Assembly (NCBI GenBank): GCA_963713505.1
Contig: CAVQMC010000004.1
Span: 1-64,000 of the forward strand
Length of the DNA stretch: 64,000 nt
Source of the DNA: CAVQMC01 sp963713505
Lineage (GTDB): Bacteria; Bacteroidota; Ignavibacteria; Ignavibacteriales; Ignavibacteriaceae
Direction: 5' to 3'
Part shown: positions 18,787 through 28,309 of the stretch, one piece after another
Numbering within the stretch: the first letter of the stretch is position 1
Layout of the letters: each line of letters opens with the position of its first letter
The notes under the pieces: generated by a model
Seen by the model: only the letters and a program-made list of their open reading frames with translations
Databases searched by the model: none
Told to the model about the DNA's origin: nothing
Translations under genes and position numbers: made by a program

Positions 18787-21700
18787 TTAAACCGGTAAAC
18801 TATCAGGTTTCTTTTTTCTCATTATTAATATTATAAATCCGGCTATAACTATAATTCCCAGAATAACGGTTAAATAAGGTGCCGTATTTATACGGGCTTT
18901 TAAAGGAACTTTATTAATATTGCCGTTTAAAACAAACGCAGCCCAAAAGTAAGGATTAGGTGAATAGTCTTTTATAAATTCTATTTTTGCATCTCTAAGT
19001 GCTTCTGTTTTATCTTTCCCGTCCTTTAAATTCTGATAAAACAATTTCATAAAACCGGAAGTATATTTGTCATTAACTTCCCACAAAGAAACCACAACAC
19101 TTTTTGCACCGGCTTCAAAGAAGGCTTTGGTCATTCCCAAAATACCTTCCGACTCATCAATTCTTCCTAAACCTGAATTACATGAACTTAATACTATAAG
19201 ATCACTGTTCAATTTAAGCTGAACAACTTCGCTTGCTTCCAGGAATCCGTCGTTATCCGCATCGTAAGCATTTGAGAAAAATATAACCGGCTGTTTGTTG
19301 AATAAAAAAGAATGTGTTGATAAATGAATAATGCTCGAAAGATCTGCATTCTCTTTAAAATTGCTTTCGGTTGCATTTGTACTGAGTAGCATTTTGTCAA
19401 CATTAATTATGCTGCCGATTTGACTAACTTCTTCTTCAGAATATTTTAAAGGAAGGAGAGCTATATTTCTCGGCAGACCCGGACCTTCTTCCAGCAGCCC
19501 GCGCCTTTGTGCAAAACCTCTTGCCTGTGTGTTTATTTTTGGATCTCCGACAAGTAAAACCTTCTCATTATTTTTCAGCTTATTCATCTTTTGCTCAATA
19601 TATGTCCCGGCAGAAGGAATATAAGATATATCGTAATCCTGAATTAAATAATGTTTATTCTTATAATCGAAGGGGCTTTCACCTTCTTTGAAATTCGTAA
19701 CTAAAAATTCAAAAGGAAATGAAATTAGTTCCGTTGAAGGAGAGATAATTAACACTTTATCTTTGGGGATATTTTTAAGGACCGGATCAACAATTAAATT
19801 ATAAAATTTATTTGCTGCCTGTGCATTAAATGAAAATAGATCCTGGTTATAATAAACTTTACTTAAAGCAAATGATTGATCGTAATAGGGTGAAACGGTT
19901 GAAATTAATTTTAATAAATCTTTCCGTTTGATATCCAATTCTATATGATTGAATTTATCATTCTCAATAATAAAAGCATAAGTCTTATTTTTTGTAGTAT
20001 AGTATGAAATTAAAACTTCATTTCCGTTTAATTTATTTTGAATTGCGGGAAGAGTGTAATATTCCTTTAAATTAAGATAGTTTTTAACTGCCGGATTATT
20101 ATTAATTAATTTTTCTTTAAGCAAAGCATATTTTTGTTTGATTGAATCAAGTTCCAAACCGCTGTAAATTCCCGAATGGATCTGCCAGTTATATTCATAA
20201 ATTAAATCAAGAACATTTTTATCATTTATAAGCGACTGCAGTTTTAAGTTATTTAAATTCTGCATTGTGTTCCTGGATCTTGATCTGTCAATTAACTCGA
20301 ATGCCTTTTTATATTTCTTTTGTCTCAATAATAGTTTCGCAAATGAATCATAAACATTCCTTTTGCCCGAGAAATAAGAAATCTGTACATCCTCTTCTTC
20401 AAATAATGGTTTGGAAACATTATCAATTAAATTAATTGCTAGAAGTATAATATGATTCCGCAGCTTTGATAAGATTATTCTTTTCAAATAATTTAGCAAG
20501 TTGATAATATGCATCTATTTCTGAATTAAATTCCTTCAGCTTTTTACTTATTGCAAGGCTTTTTTCGTAATAAATCTTTGCATTCTGAAAATCGTTTCTA
20601 TTATCATAAATGGAGCCTTTAAGCAAATAAGATTCGGCAAGCAGATAATTAAATTCATAAGTGTGAGATATTTTTTCACTTATACTTAGTAATTTTTCTG
20701 CTTTTTTTATTTCGTTTTGAGAGATATAAAGTGAAGCCAGATCGAGATTTGAAAGAGCCTCGGTATAAACATCGGTTATTTTTTTCGATAATGGAAATTG
20801 CCTGCTGTAAATATGAATCCGCTTTCTTTAAGCTGTCAAATTGAAAATAAGTGACTCCGAGTTTATGGAATGCATCTGCAGTGAGATAAGGATTTTGTGC
20901 TTTGCTGCTTAAAGTATCGGAAGATTGAAAGAAATTTAACGCTCTTTTATAATTGTCCAGGTTGAAATTTAAAATTCCCAGCCCGGAATTTACTTCTGCA
21001 TTTAAAGAAATATCATTTATTTCGGCAGAAGTTCTTCTTGCCTGCCTGTAATATTTTAAAGCTTTTGCATAATTAGAAAGATTTGAATATGCGTCGCCTA
21101 ATCCCATTAAATTTAAAGCCTGCGATCTTTTATTGTCTCCGGCTGTTTCAAGTCCTTTTTCAAAATAATCTATTGCGGTCTTATAATTGAACATAAACAT
21201 GTAAATCTTCCCCAGGTTGTTGCTTAAAAGGGAAAGCCTCAGTTTATTGTTCATCTTTTTGTAAAGATTGAAACTCTTTAAATAATGTTTTTTCGATTCA
21301 ATAAGTTTTTTTGTATAAGTATAAGAAACACCTAATTCGGAGTGGGCAGCCGCAAGACTTTCAATGTCTTTTATTTCGCCTGCAAGTTTAATTGCCTTTT
21401 TATAATTATCCCTGGCTGCGTCTAGATTGCCTTTTACATCTTCCATTATAGCAAGATTTATATATGCTTTAGCAAGATCTTTTGTGTCTCCGATTTTCTT
21501 TGAAAGTTCGAATCCTTTTTTATAATATGATTCTGCTTTGGAATAATCATTAGAAAGAAAATATAAAGAACCTTCCGCTAAAAAACTTCTGGCAAGAAAC
21601 CAATTATCATCTCTATAAATATTAATTGCATACATCAGAACGTCGAGCGCTTTTTGATAATCTCCTGCATTTCTATAGGCATAAGACAATCTGTATGAAA

Positions 21701-22265
21701 ACTCCTTATTGTCCTTTAAGTCAGTTTCAACTTTTTTCAATAGTTCTAGGGATTTGCCGTAATTGCTTCTGTTTGATGCAATTAAAGCATTTAAATAATT
21801 TTTATATGTTTCGGGAAAATTTGTTAAAGTATTTATTGTGTTTTCCAAAGCGGAATTCATTCCGGCTGCATTAGCGGCAAAAGAAAGTTCTTCATAATAT
21901 TCCGGATAAGCAGGGAACAAGTATAATTTTGATGCAAGTGAATCATACATTGATTTAAAGTTATAAGATTTCTTCAATATTAATGCTTGAAGAAAACTGG
22001 TTTGATATCCCTGCTGAAGTGATTTAATTCTTAGCGGTTCATTTTTTAAGTCAGATTTTGTATTTATTATAAACCTGGCAAACTCGCTAAGCTTATCATT
22101 ATTCCAGCCGCTTGTATTTATAACATTGCTTAGAGAATCAATGTTGTCGGGTTGAATTGAAGAATTTTGAGATTTTGAATTGTTTGTGCTGCTATCAACT
22201 TTTACCGGTTGAATAAAAGCAAGAAATAACAATGTAAATAATATGAGAGCTTTGGAAAAAATCAT
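18787..22265 (-). CDS. Secreted/membrane-anchored TPR-CHAT caspase-like protein, frameshifted
   Basis: Start at 22265 gives a signal peptide (ALILFTLLFLAFIQP). About ten TPR motifs follow (for example AKAYINLAIMEDVKGNLDAARDNYKKAI and ALKYYRQARRTS). A CHAT domain then has IIHLSTHSF with the catalytic His near 19314-19312, and LSSCNSGLGR with the catalytic Cys at 19182-19180. SVVVSLWEVND and one C-terminal helix (LTVILGIIVIAGFIILIM) before a basic MRKKKP tail come last. Topology predicts TPR and CHAT in the periplasm, anchored at the C-terminus. Two +1 breaks lie near 20782 (extra A in an A run) and 20448. Rejoined length is ~1159 residues. It follows anti-sigma and sigma genes on the same strand (10-base gap to the former). 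CHAT proteins are caspase/separase relatives. A role in cleaving the anti-sigma factor is inference from the neighbourhood. Confidence 0.88.
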
Positions 22266-22275
22266 TTAACACTTT

Positions 22276-23241
22276 TTACTCCAAATCGTTAAGAATGTTT
22301 TGTGCTTCATGCATTTTGCTGCCTTTTCCATCAATAACCATTTTAAAATATTTTTTAGCGTTACTCCTATTATTTAACATTAATTCGGCTTTTGCAATAT
22401 AAAAATAAGCATCCAAAGTAATATTTGGATACAAGCCTGAATCGTTTTTCTCTACGGAAGTCTGCAGACTTTGGAGCCCTTTTTCGGCATAATTTTGATT
22501 ATATGAAGGGAACAGTCCGAGAAAATCTTTTTCCGAAACTTCCAGGTAAGTTAATCCTAAAAGATAATATGAATAAAAAATAGTTTCATCATTTTTGTTT
22601 TCTTTAATGTCTTTGTTTAAAAAGCCGATAGCTTTAAAGTACTTTTCATTTTCAAGTTCTTTCAAGCTGTTCTGAAAATCATCTGTTGAACGTCCGCGTG
22701 AAGTTGAAAATTCGTATTCATCATTAAATGAAGCAAGCTTATAACTTTTTGATGTTGTTATCGAAGAAACCGCAAATAATCCCATGTATATAATTCCGAT
22801 TAGTAATACAACGGAAATAGAATATCTAGCAAAGGAATATTTTTTCCATAACCCTGTATTTACTTTTTGAGAGGTTTCTTTTACAACGGGGTTATGAAGT
22901 TTACCGGCAACAAAGCTTTCTACTTCAGAATATTCAGAATTTAAAGTTTCAAATTCTGTCATGCATTTTTTACAATTTCTAAGATGAATTTCTATTGCCG
23001 GAACTTTTTGTACAAATTCTTTGTCTTCCGGTTCGGAACCGTTTTTAAATAATATATAATCACTAAGATCATTGTAACTTAAATGTCCGGCAGTACCTGC
23101 AGCCTTTTCAAGCTTAAGATAAGTACTTATAAATTCTTTAGCTTCAGGATCTTTTTCTGAAATTGAATTCAGCAATTGTTTATCCTCATCAGTTAGATAA
23201 TCTTTCTGAAGTATTTCTAAAATTTTATGGTAAATGTTCAT
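22276..23241 (-). CDS. Single-pass anti-sigma factor with zinc motif and periplasmic repeat domain
   Basis: 321 residues. The N-terminal cytoplasmic part (1-138) includes GHLSYNDLSDYILF and the HxxxCxxC zinc motif HLRNCKKC (His86, Cys90, Cys93), typical of zinc-binding anti-sigma domains. One helix at ~139-160 (SISVVLLIGIIYMGLFAVSS) crosses the membrane. The outer part (~190-321) is TPR/Sel1-like: LKELENEKYFKAIGFLNKDI, LLGLTYLEV, AYFYIAKAELMLNNRSNAKKYFKMVI. It lies 70 bases after the ECF sigma gene and 10 before the TPR-CHAT gene, so the three form an apparent operon. It should hold the sigma factor inactive until a signal acts on the outer domain. Confidence 0.85.
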   Translation of the reverse strand: MNIYHKILEILQKDYLTDEDKQLLNSISEKDPEAKEFISTYLKLEKAAGTAGHLSYNDLSDYILFKNGSEPEDKEFVQKVPAIEIHLRNCKKCMTEFETLNSEYSEVESFVAGKLHNPVVKETSQKVNTGLWKKYSFARYSISVVLLIGIIYMGLFAVSSITTSKSYKLASFNDEYEFSTSRGRSTDDFQNSLKELENEKYFKAIGFLNKDIKENKNDETIFYSYYLLGLTYLEVSEKDFLGLFPSYNQNYAEKGLQSLQTSVEKNDSGLYPNITLDAYFYIAKAELMLNNRSNAKKYFKMVIDGKGSKMHEAQNILNDLE

Positions 23242-23311
23242 TTCATTAATGGATCCTTATTCTAAAACTTTCTACTACATTAGTGATTTATAAAAAAAAT
23301 TAGTGACAGTT

Positions 23312-23881
23312 TTAAAATTTGTGTTTTAGTTCATCTATAGTTCTGTAAAACATTTTTTTTACGGCATCTTCGGATTTTCCTAAATTCTCTGCAATTTCTG
23401 CGAATTTCATACCTTCCCAAAACCGCATTTTTATCACTTTTTGTTTGTCGGGACTTAATGTTTCCAAAACAGCAAGTATTTTATCTACATCAATAGAATC
23501 GCCCGGATTTGTTGTGCTGCTGTGCAGATTATATGCAGTTTCGAGTTCTTGAGTTCTTTTTGATTTGTTTTTCTTATACCAATTTATAAAATTTAAAAAT
23601 AGAACTCTTCTTAACCAATATTCGAGGTTATCGATTTTTTGATATTGTTCTGCGAAAGTTAAGTAAACATTATTAGCCAGATCTTCAACATCTTCTTTGT
23701 TTATTATTTTACCGTGATGATACTTTGAAAGGAAATAGCTGTAGGATATATGTCTAATATAACCGGAAAGATCCTGGAAAGATTTTGAATTTCCTTCTTT
23801 AGCCGAATTAAATAGTTCATCCAGTTCATTTTGAGAAAAATTTATGTAATTTAAATTTTGGTAGTTCAAAAAAGATGTCAC
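23312..23881 (-). CDS. ECF-type sigma-70 family RNA polymerase sigma factor
   Basis: 189 residues with sigma region 2 (ISYSYFLSKYHHG, EDVEDLANNVYLTFAEQYQKIDNLEYWLRRVLFLNFINWYKK). A short linker with a Ser/Thr/Gly stretch (LHSSTTNPGDSIDVDKI) follows, and then region 4 (LETLSPDKQKVIKMRFWEGMKFAEIAENLGKSEDAVKKMFYRTIDELK) with the -35-recognising helix-turn-helix. No region 1.1 or 3, as in ECF factors. First gene of the sigma / anti-sigma / TPR-CHAT set. Divergent from a T9SS-exported protein with only 55 bases between, so the shared promoter region could be its own target. Confidence 0.92.
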   Translation of the reverse strand: MTSFLNYQNLNYINFSQNELDELFNSAKEGNSKSFQDLSGYIRHISYSYFLSKYHHGKIINKEDVEDLANNVYLTFAEQYQKIDNLEYWLRRVLFLNFINWYKKNKSKRTQELETAYNLHSSTTNPGDSIDVDKILAVLETLSPDKQKVIKMRFWEGMKFAEIAENLGKSEDAVKKMFYRTIDELKHKF

Positions 23882-23915
23882 TTTTTGATTAATTTATAAC
23901 ACTATTATAATAACA

Positions 23916-23927
23916 ATTCTTAAGAAT
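23916..23927. promoter_or_regulatory. 12-bp palindrome between divergent sigma and T9SS genes
   Basis: ATTCTTAAGAAT is a perfect dyad centred in the 55-base gap, ten bases before the ATG at 23937. It could be an operator or part of overlapping promoters. A 12-bp AT-rich dyad can arise by chance in such DNA. Confidence 0.3.
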
Positions 23928-23936
23928 ATTAACAAT

Positions 23937-25541
23937 ATGAGAAGAATCTTCCAAATTGCTTCGCTTTGTATATTTATTTTTGGCCTTGCTCAGGCACAGC
24001 CCGTGCTGAGATTAAATCCACATAAAGTTGAATTCGAAAATTTATTTAAAAGACTAAAGAACGTTTATTTTGTAAACGATGGTGATCAGCCTCTCGTAAT
24101 TGATTCGCTTGCTTATACTAGAAATTTTTACTTTGCAAGATTTAATCAGCGGGATTACATTCCGTTTACTATTTATCCGGGGGATTCCGTAAAGATGGAT
24201 TGTATCTTATCCGGCTACACTTTTATAGATTCAACCGAAACCATAGATACAATGTTTGTCTATAACACCGGAACCGATTCAATTGTTAATTTAAAAATTC
24301 AAATAGATTATTTTGATGATAATTACAGGCCGACTACAATTAATGGAAATATTTCCGACAACGGTTCTCCTATAGATAATGCAGATGTATATTTCTTTTA
24401 CAACGGCAGTTATATTTTAAATTCCGTTAAAACAGATGTAAACGGAAATTATTCGGCAAATATTCCGGCCGGTAATTATTTAGTAGCTGCAAAAAAAGAT
24501 TCCTTTTATGTAACATTTTTCGGCCAGCAGTTAGACCCGTTTCATGCATCATTTATAAATGGTGTCCAAGATTCAACCGAAACTGCAGATATTAATTTAA
24601 TTAGAATGACTCAGACGGGAATTTCAGTTTCCGGACAGGTTTTAGATTCGCTTTCTCAAACACCTCTTTATAAAGGAATAGTCGTAGTTAGAAACGGCAC
24701 GCATACTCCTACAAAAAGTTATAGAAAAATTACGGGTACCCCTGCAGACAGCGGATTTTATACTGCATTTGTAGATGCCAATGGAAATTATACCGTAAAT
24801 AATGTTATCCAGCCGGATTATTATTTCGTTCAGTCTTTTTCGGATTATTTTGTTCCGACTTATTATTCATCACGCGACAGTTCCGCAATTCTTTGGCAGC
24901 AGGCAGATTCGGTTTATGTAGATACAAACTTGAGCGCAATTAATATATATATGCCGAGAGATTCTTCAATAGGCGGCGGAACAATTCAGGGCACAATTTT
25001 CACCGGAAATAAGTTGGCTTTTGATCTGTCGGATATAATATTATATGCACAGTCTTTGGATTATAATTCTCCGCCCTTCAATTTTGCTATTTCAAAATCT
25101 GACGGGAATTATTCAATTCCTTTTTTACCTTATGGAAATTACAGGATAATGTCTCAGAAGATTGGTTATGATGATGTTTTCAGTACTAATGTAACAATTG
25201 ATCGAAATAACACACAAATTAATGGGATAGATATTTTATATAATATTACTTCGGTTGGCAACGAAGTTAACATACCAAAGTCTATTGAATTATATCAGAA
25301 CTATCCAAACCCATTTAATCCTTCAACCACAATAAAATATTCGCTCCCGGTTGGTGAAAATATTCAAATAAGAGTTGTAAATATTTTGGGTCAGCTTGTA
25401 TCTATTTTAAAAGATGGATATCAGTCGGCAGGTCAGCACCAAATTATTTTTAACGGAGACAATTTAAGTTCGGGAGTATATTTCATTCAGCTAACCGCAC
25501 AAAACAAAACCCTTACAAAAAAGATAATGCTGCTGAAGTAA
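23937..25541 (+). CDS. T9SS-exported protein with carboxypeptidase-regulatory-like domains
   Basis: 534 residues: signal peptide (SLCIFIFGLAQAQ), an N-terminal Ig-like strand-rich part (LRLNPHKVEFENLFKRLKNVYFVNDG), then CarboxypepD_reg-like/prealbumin-like repeats. Examples of the latter are INGNISDNGSPIDNADVYFF, TDVNGNYSANIPAGNYLVAAKK, VSGQVLDSLSQTPLYKGIVVV, and SKSDGNYSIPFLPYGNYRIMSQ. The C-terminus is a T9SS type A sorting domain (YQNYPNPFNPSTTIKYSLP ... GQLVSILKDG ... GVYFIQLTAQ ... KKIMLLK). It should be exported by the type IX system and attached to or released from the cell surface. No enzymatic motif. Divergent from the sigma operon, so possibly its sensor partner or target. Confidence 0.85.
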   Translation: MRRIFQIASLCIFIFGLAQAQPVLRLNPHKVEFENLFKRLKNVYFVNDGDQPLVIDSLAYTRNFYFARFNQRDYIPFTIYPGDSVKMDCILSGYTFIDSTETIDTMFVYNTGTDSIVNLKIQIDYFDDNYRPTTINGNISDNGSPIDNADVYFFYNGSYILNSVKTDVNGNYSANIPAGNYLVAAKKDSFYVTFFGQQLDPFHASFINGVQDSTETADINLIRMTQTGISVSGQVLDSLSQTPLYKGIVVVRNGTHTPTKSYRKITGTPADSGFYTAFVDANGNYTVNNVIQPDYYFVQSFSDYFVPTYYSSRDSSAILWQQADSVYVDTNLSAINIYMPRDSSIGGGTIQGTIFTGNKLAFDLSDIILYAQSLDYNSPPFNFAISKSDGNYSIPFLPYGNYRIMSQKIGYDDVFSTNVTIDRNNTQINGIDILYNITSVGNEVNIPKSIELYQNYPNPFNPSTTIKYSLPVGENIQIRVVNILGQLVSILKDGYQSAGQHQIIFNGDNLSSGVYFIQLTAQNKTLTKKIMLLK

Positions 25542-25558
25542 AAATAAATTGTTTATAT

Positions 25559-26275
25559 AACCCCTTTAGGGGTTAAATGTTTGTAAGAAATCTGCAAAAT
25601 AAAATATTTACAGAACTCCATAGGAGTTCAATGTTAAGTTAAACTTTTATAATACTTACTAATATGCTTTCTGAACCCACCAAGGATGAATGAACGCAAG
25701 AAAGCATGGCAAAACAACTCCTTTAGGAGTGTTATATTCTTAATAAAAATCTCAGATCAAAATAACAAAACTCCATAGGAGTGATATATTAGCTTAATTC
25801 TTTATATAACTTGTTAATATACATTCCAAGACCCAGCAAAGATATATGAATTCAACGCCAAATTTCAGACAGCTAGTCCAGACGACCCAGCGGGTCGTCT
25901 CTACAAAAATGTTTATATAACACCGTTAGGTGTTAAACGTTTGTAACTCAATAACGATTCACCGGCTTTATCTGAACTCCGTAGGAGTTCAACATTAATT
26001 TTAATATAGTGTTAGTCACCCTGCCTTCGGTACCTGTCTACCGACAGGTAGAGATAAATTCCAGGACAACCCGCCGGGTCGTCTCTACAAAAATGTTTAT
26101 ATAACACCGTTAGGTGTTAAACGTTTGTAACTCAATAACGATTCACCGGCTTTATCGGAACTCCATAGGAGTTCAACATTAATTTTAATAATGTTAGTCC
26201 CCCTGCCTTCGGTAACTGTCTACCGACAGGTAGAGATAAATTCCATATAACCTGCCGGGTCTTCTCTGCAATGTT
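25559..26275. repeat. Mosaic of H1, H2 and H3 hairpins with a ~180-bp duplication
   Basis: H1 forms AACCCCTTTAGGGGTT (~25560) and AACACCGTTAGGTGTT (~25919 and ~26104), both with TAAAYGTTTGTAA tails, lie here. H2 forms GAACTCCATAGGAGTTC, ACTCCTTTAGGAGT and GAACTCCGTAGGAGTTC also occur. Inverted H3 copies are at ~25882-25902 and ~26062-26082. CTGTCTACCGACAG hairpins lie at ~26034 and ~26218. 25903-26080 is duplicated at 26083-26260 with few changes. 26276-26579 is AT-rich with no gene. Confidence 0.85.
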
Positions 26276-26579
26276 ATTTTAACAACAGTAAAGTACAGAT
26301 TATCACAGAAATATTTTTATTCTCAATTGCCTTCTGCTTTATCAAATAGCTTACTGTAATTGTATAAGCTTTGTGACCCGCTGTGCCATTACTTAACAAA
26401 AAAATAAGTTTATAATTCACAGAAAAAGGTAAAGAATTTTTACATTTTAAATGTCCATAAACAATTTGATCTTCTACACTTATAGAGAAAAAATTTCATT
26501 CAAAGTTGCTACTAACAGCCATTTTCTATACGTTAAAGAACTAAAAATTAATTTAAAGTTAAAATTTCACGAGGTTGTT

Positions 26580-27827
26580 ATGTTCGATAAAAACTATAAA
26601 TTTACCTGCGTTGATAGGTTTTTGAAATATGTAAAATATGATACTCAATCCGACGAAGAAGCAACTGCATATCCAAGTACCGAAAAACAAAAGATTTTGT
26701 TAAAAGATCTTGCCGATGAACTAAAGAACATGGGTATTAAAGATGTTGTAATGGATGAGTGGGGTTATGTAATGGCTACTTTGCCTTCCAATACAGATAA
26801 AGATGTTCCTGCGGTCGGTTTTATTTCTCACGTTGATACTTCACCTGCAGTTACCGGAAAAGATGTAAACCCTGTTATTAATAAAAATTATCAGGGCGGA
26901 GATATTAAGCTTCCTAAAGATAATGTTGTAATAAAAGCAGATGAAAATCCTGATATGGCAGATATGAAAGGTTTTGATATTATTACTGCAGACGGAACGA
27001 CCTTGCTTGGTGCTGATAATAAAGCCGGTGTTGCAGAAATTATGGATGCTGTAGCTTACCTTTTAGCTCACCCGGAAGTTAAACACGGCGATATTAAAAT
27101 TGGATTTACTCCCGATGAAGAAGTAGGCCGCGGAACCGAATATTTTGATGTGAAAAAATTCGGTGCTAAGTATGCTTATACTGTCGACGGTCAAACAAGA
27201 GGTGAAGTTGAATCCGAAACTTTCAGTGCCGATGCAGTAAATATTAAATTTATTGGAAAGAACATTCATCCGGGTTACGCAAAAGGCATAATGATCAATT
27301 CTATTAAAGTTGCTTCTCATTTTGTTAATAACTTGCCGAAGGATACTCTATCTCCTGAAACAACGGAAAATAGGGAAGGTTATGTTCACCCTACAAACTT
27401 TAACGGAAACGAAGAACAGACAATTGTTAAATTTATTATTAGAGATTTTGATGCTTCCAAATTGAAAGAATACGAAGCTATATTAAAAGATACTGCCGAA
27501 AAAACTTTACAAAAATTTCCCGGTGCAAAAATGGAATTTGAAGTTATCGAACAGTATAGAAATATGAAAGAAGTTCTTGATAAACATCCTCAAGTAATTG
27601 ATAATGCTGTTGAAGCTATGAAAAGATTGAATATTAAACCTATTATGAATCCGATCAGAGGCGGTACGGACGGATCAAGACTTGCTTTTATGGGACTTCC
27701 TTGCCCTAATATTTTTGCAGGCGAGCATGCTTATCATTCAAAAGTTGAATGGGTCGCTGTCCAGGATATGGAAATGGCAGTCAGAGTAATTGTAGAAATT
27801 GCACAAATTTGGGAAGAAAGAGCGTAA
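26580..27827 (+). CDS. pepT: Peptidase T (M20B tripeptide aminopeptidase)
   Basis: Cytosolic dinuclear-zinc aminopeptidase removing the N-terminal residue of tripeptides. The start at 26580 (MFDKNYKFTCVDRFLKYVKYDTQSDEEA) matches known PepT N-termini and follows CACGAGG. The longer frame to 26451 has no family match. Motifs: VGFISHVDTSP (first metal His), TLLGADNKAGVAEI (bridging Asp), TPDEEVGRG (Glu-Glu), and IRGGTDGSRLAFMGLPCPN with the GGTDGS signature near the C-terminus, then GEHAYHSKVEW. 415 residues, intact, close to the E. coli enzyme (408). Confidence 0.96.
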   Translation: MFDKNYKFTCVDRFLKYVKYDTQSDEEATAYPSTEKQKILLKDLADELKNMGIKDVVMDEWGYVMATLPSNTDKDVPAVGFISHVDTSPAVTGKDVNPVINKNYQGGDIKLPKDNVVIKADENPDMADMKGFDIITADGTTLLGADNKAGVAEIMDAVAYLLAHPEVKHGDIKIGFTPDEEVGRGTEYFDVKKFGAKYAYTVDGQTRGEVESETFSADAVNIKFIGKNIHPGYAKGIMINSIKVASHFVNNLPKDTLSPETTENREGYVHPTNFNGNEEQTIVKFIIRDFDASKLKEYEAILKDTAEKTLQKFPGAKMEFEVIEQYRNMKEVLDKHPQVIDNAVEAMKRLNIKPIMNPIRGGTDGSRLAFMGLPCPNIFAGEHAYHSKVEWVAVQDMEMAVRVIVEIAQIWEERA

Positions 27828-27831
27828 AGTT

Positions 27832-27888
27832 GGTTGTAGTTTGTAGTAAGTAGTTCGTGGTATGTGGTTTGTCGTCTGAAATTAGTTT
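27832..27888. repeat. GTAGTTTGTAGT word tract, left of four-helix-bundle gene
   Basis: GTTGTAGTTTGTAGTAAGTAG, GTGGTATGTGGTTTGTCG. Complementary words (CCACAAACTACAAACTAC, GACAACAAACAACAAC) occur at 28368-28420, on the other side of the gene and inside the start of the next reading frame. Those also hold small palindromes CCGTTTAAAACGG and CAGCCGAAGGCTG. Confidence 0.55.
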
Positions 27889-27940
27889 AATATAATTTAT
27901 TTAAAGAATTATACATTATAAAATAATGATGGGGGTTAGA

Positions 27941-28309
27941 ATGAATACTAAATTTGAAGATTTGGAAGTATATCAAATTGCTTTTAAATTATCAGATTTA
28001 ATTTGGAATATAGTTATTTTATGGAATCAATTTGCAAAAGATACTATTGGTAAACAATTAGTTAAGGCTTCCGATAGCGTTGGTGCAAATATTGCTGAAG
28101 GATCTGGAAGAGGAAGCTATTCTGATAATCATAGATTCTTAAAGATTTCAAGAGGGTCCTTATTTGAAACCAAACACTGGTTGAAAAGAGCGGAAAAACG
28201 CAGACTATTAAATGAAAATGATTATAATAAATTATATAATTTGGTTGAAGATTTAATACCAAGGTTAAGCGCTTATATGACATATGTTAAGAAAAGATCA
28301 AAAAAATAG
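27941..28309 (+). CDS. Four-helix-bundle protein (23S rRNA intervening-sequence family)
   Basis: About 122 residues from the ATG at 27941 (MNTKFEDLEVYQIAFKLSDLIWN), chosen over 27926 because family members start with KFEDLEVWQ and a GGGGGTT precedes it. Marks: KQLVKASDSVGANIAEGSGRGSYSDNHRFLKISRGSLFETKHWLKRA, the conserved S-x-ANIAEG-GR and RFL-x4-GSL-E-x3-L pattern. Second family member in the window (other at 17123), again a lone gene between unrelated housekeeping genes and framed by complementary repeat words. Biochemical function is unknown. It resembles Avd but no reverse transcriptase is nearby. Ends 26 bases after the following reading frame begins. Confidence 0.85.
   Translation: MNTKFEDLEVYQIAFKLSDLIWNIVILWNQFAKDTIGKQLVKASDSVGANIAEGSGRGSYSDNHRFLKISRGSLFETKHWLKRAEKRRLLNENDYNKLYNLVEDLIPRLSAYMTYVKKRSKK

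Noticed and set aside
18787..22265. TPR-CHAT protein as part of a type III-E CRISPR (Craspase) system
   Set aside because: No Cas7-11, Csx30 or CRISPR array is in the window, and this protein has a signal peptide and membrane anchor, unlike cytoplasmic Csx29.
26451..26579. Longer N-terminus for pepT
   Set aside because: The extra 43 residues have no family match, and the ATG at 26580 has a ribosome-binding site and the conserved N-terminus.
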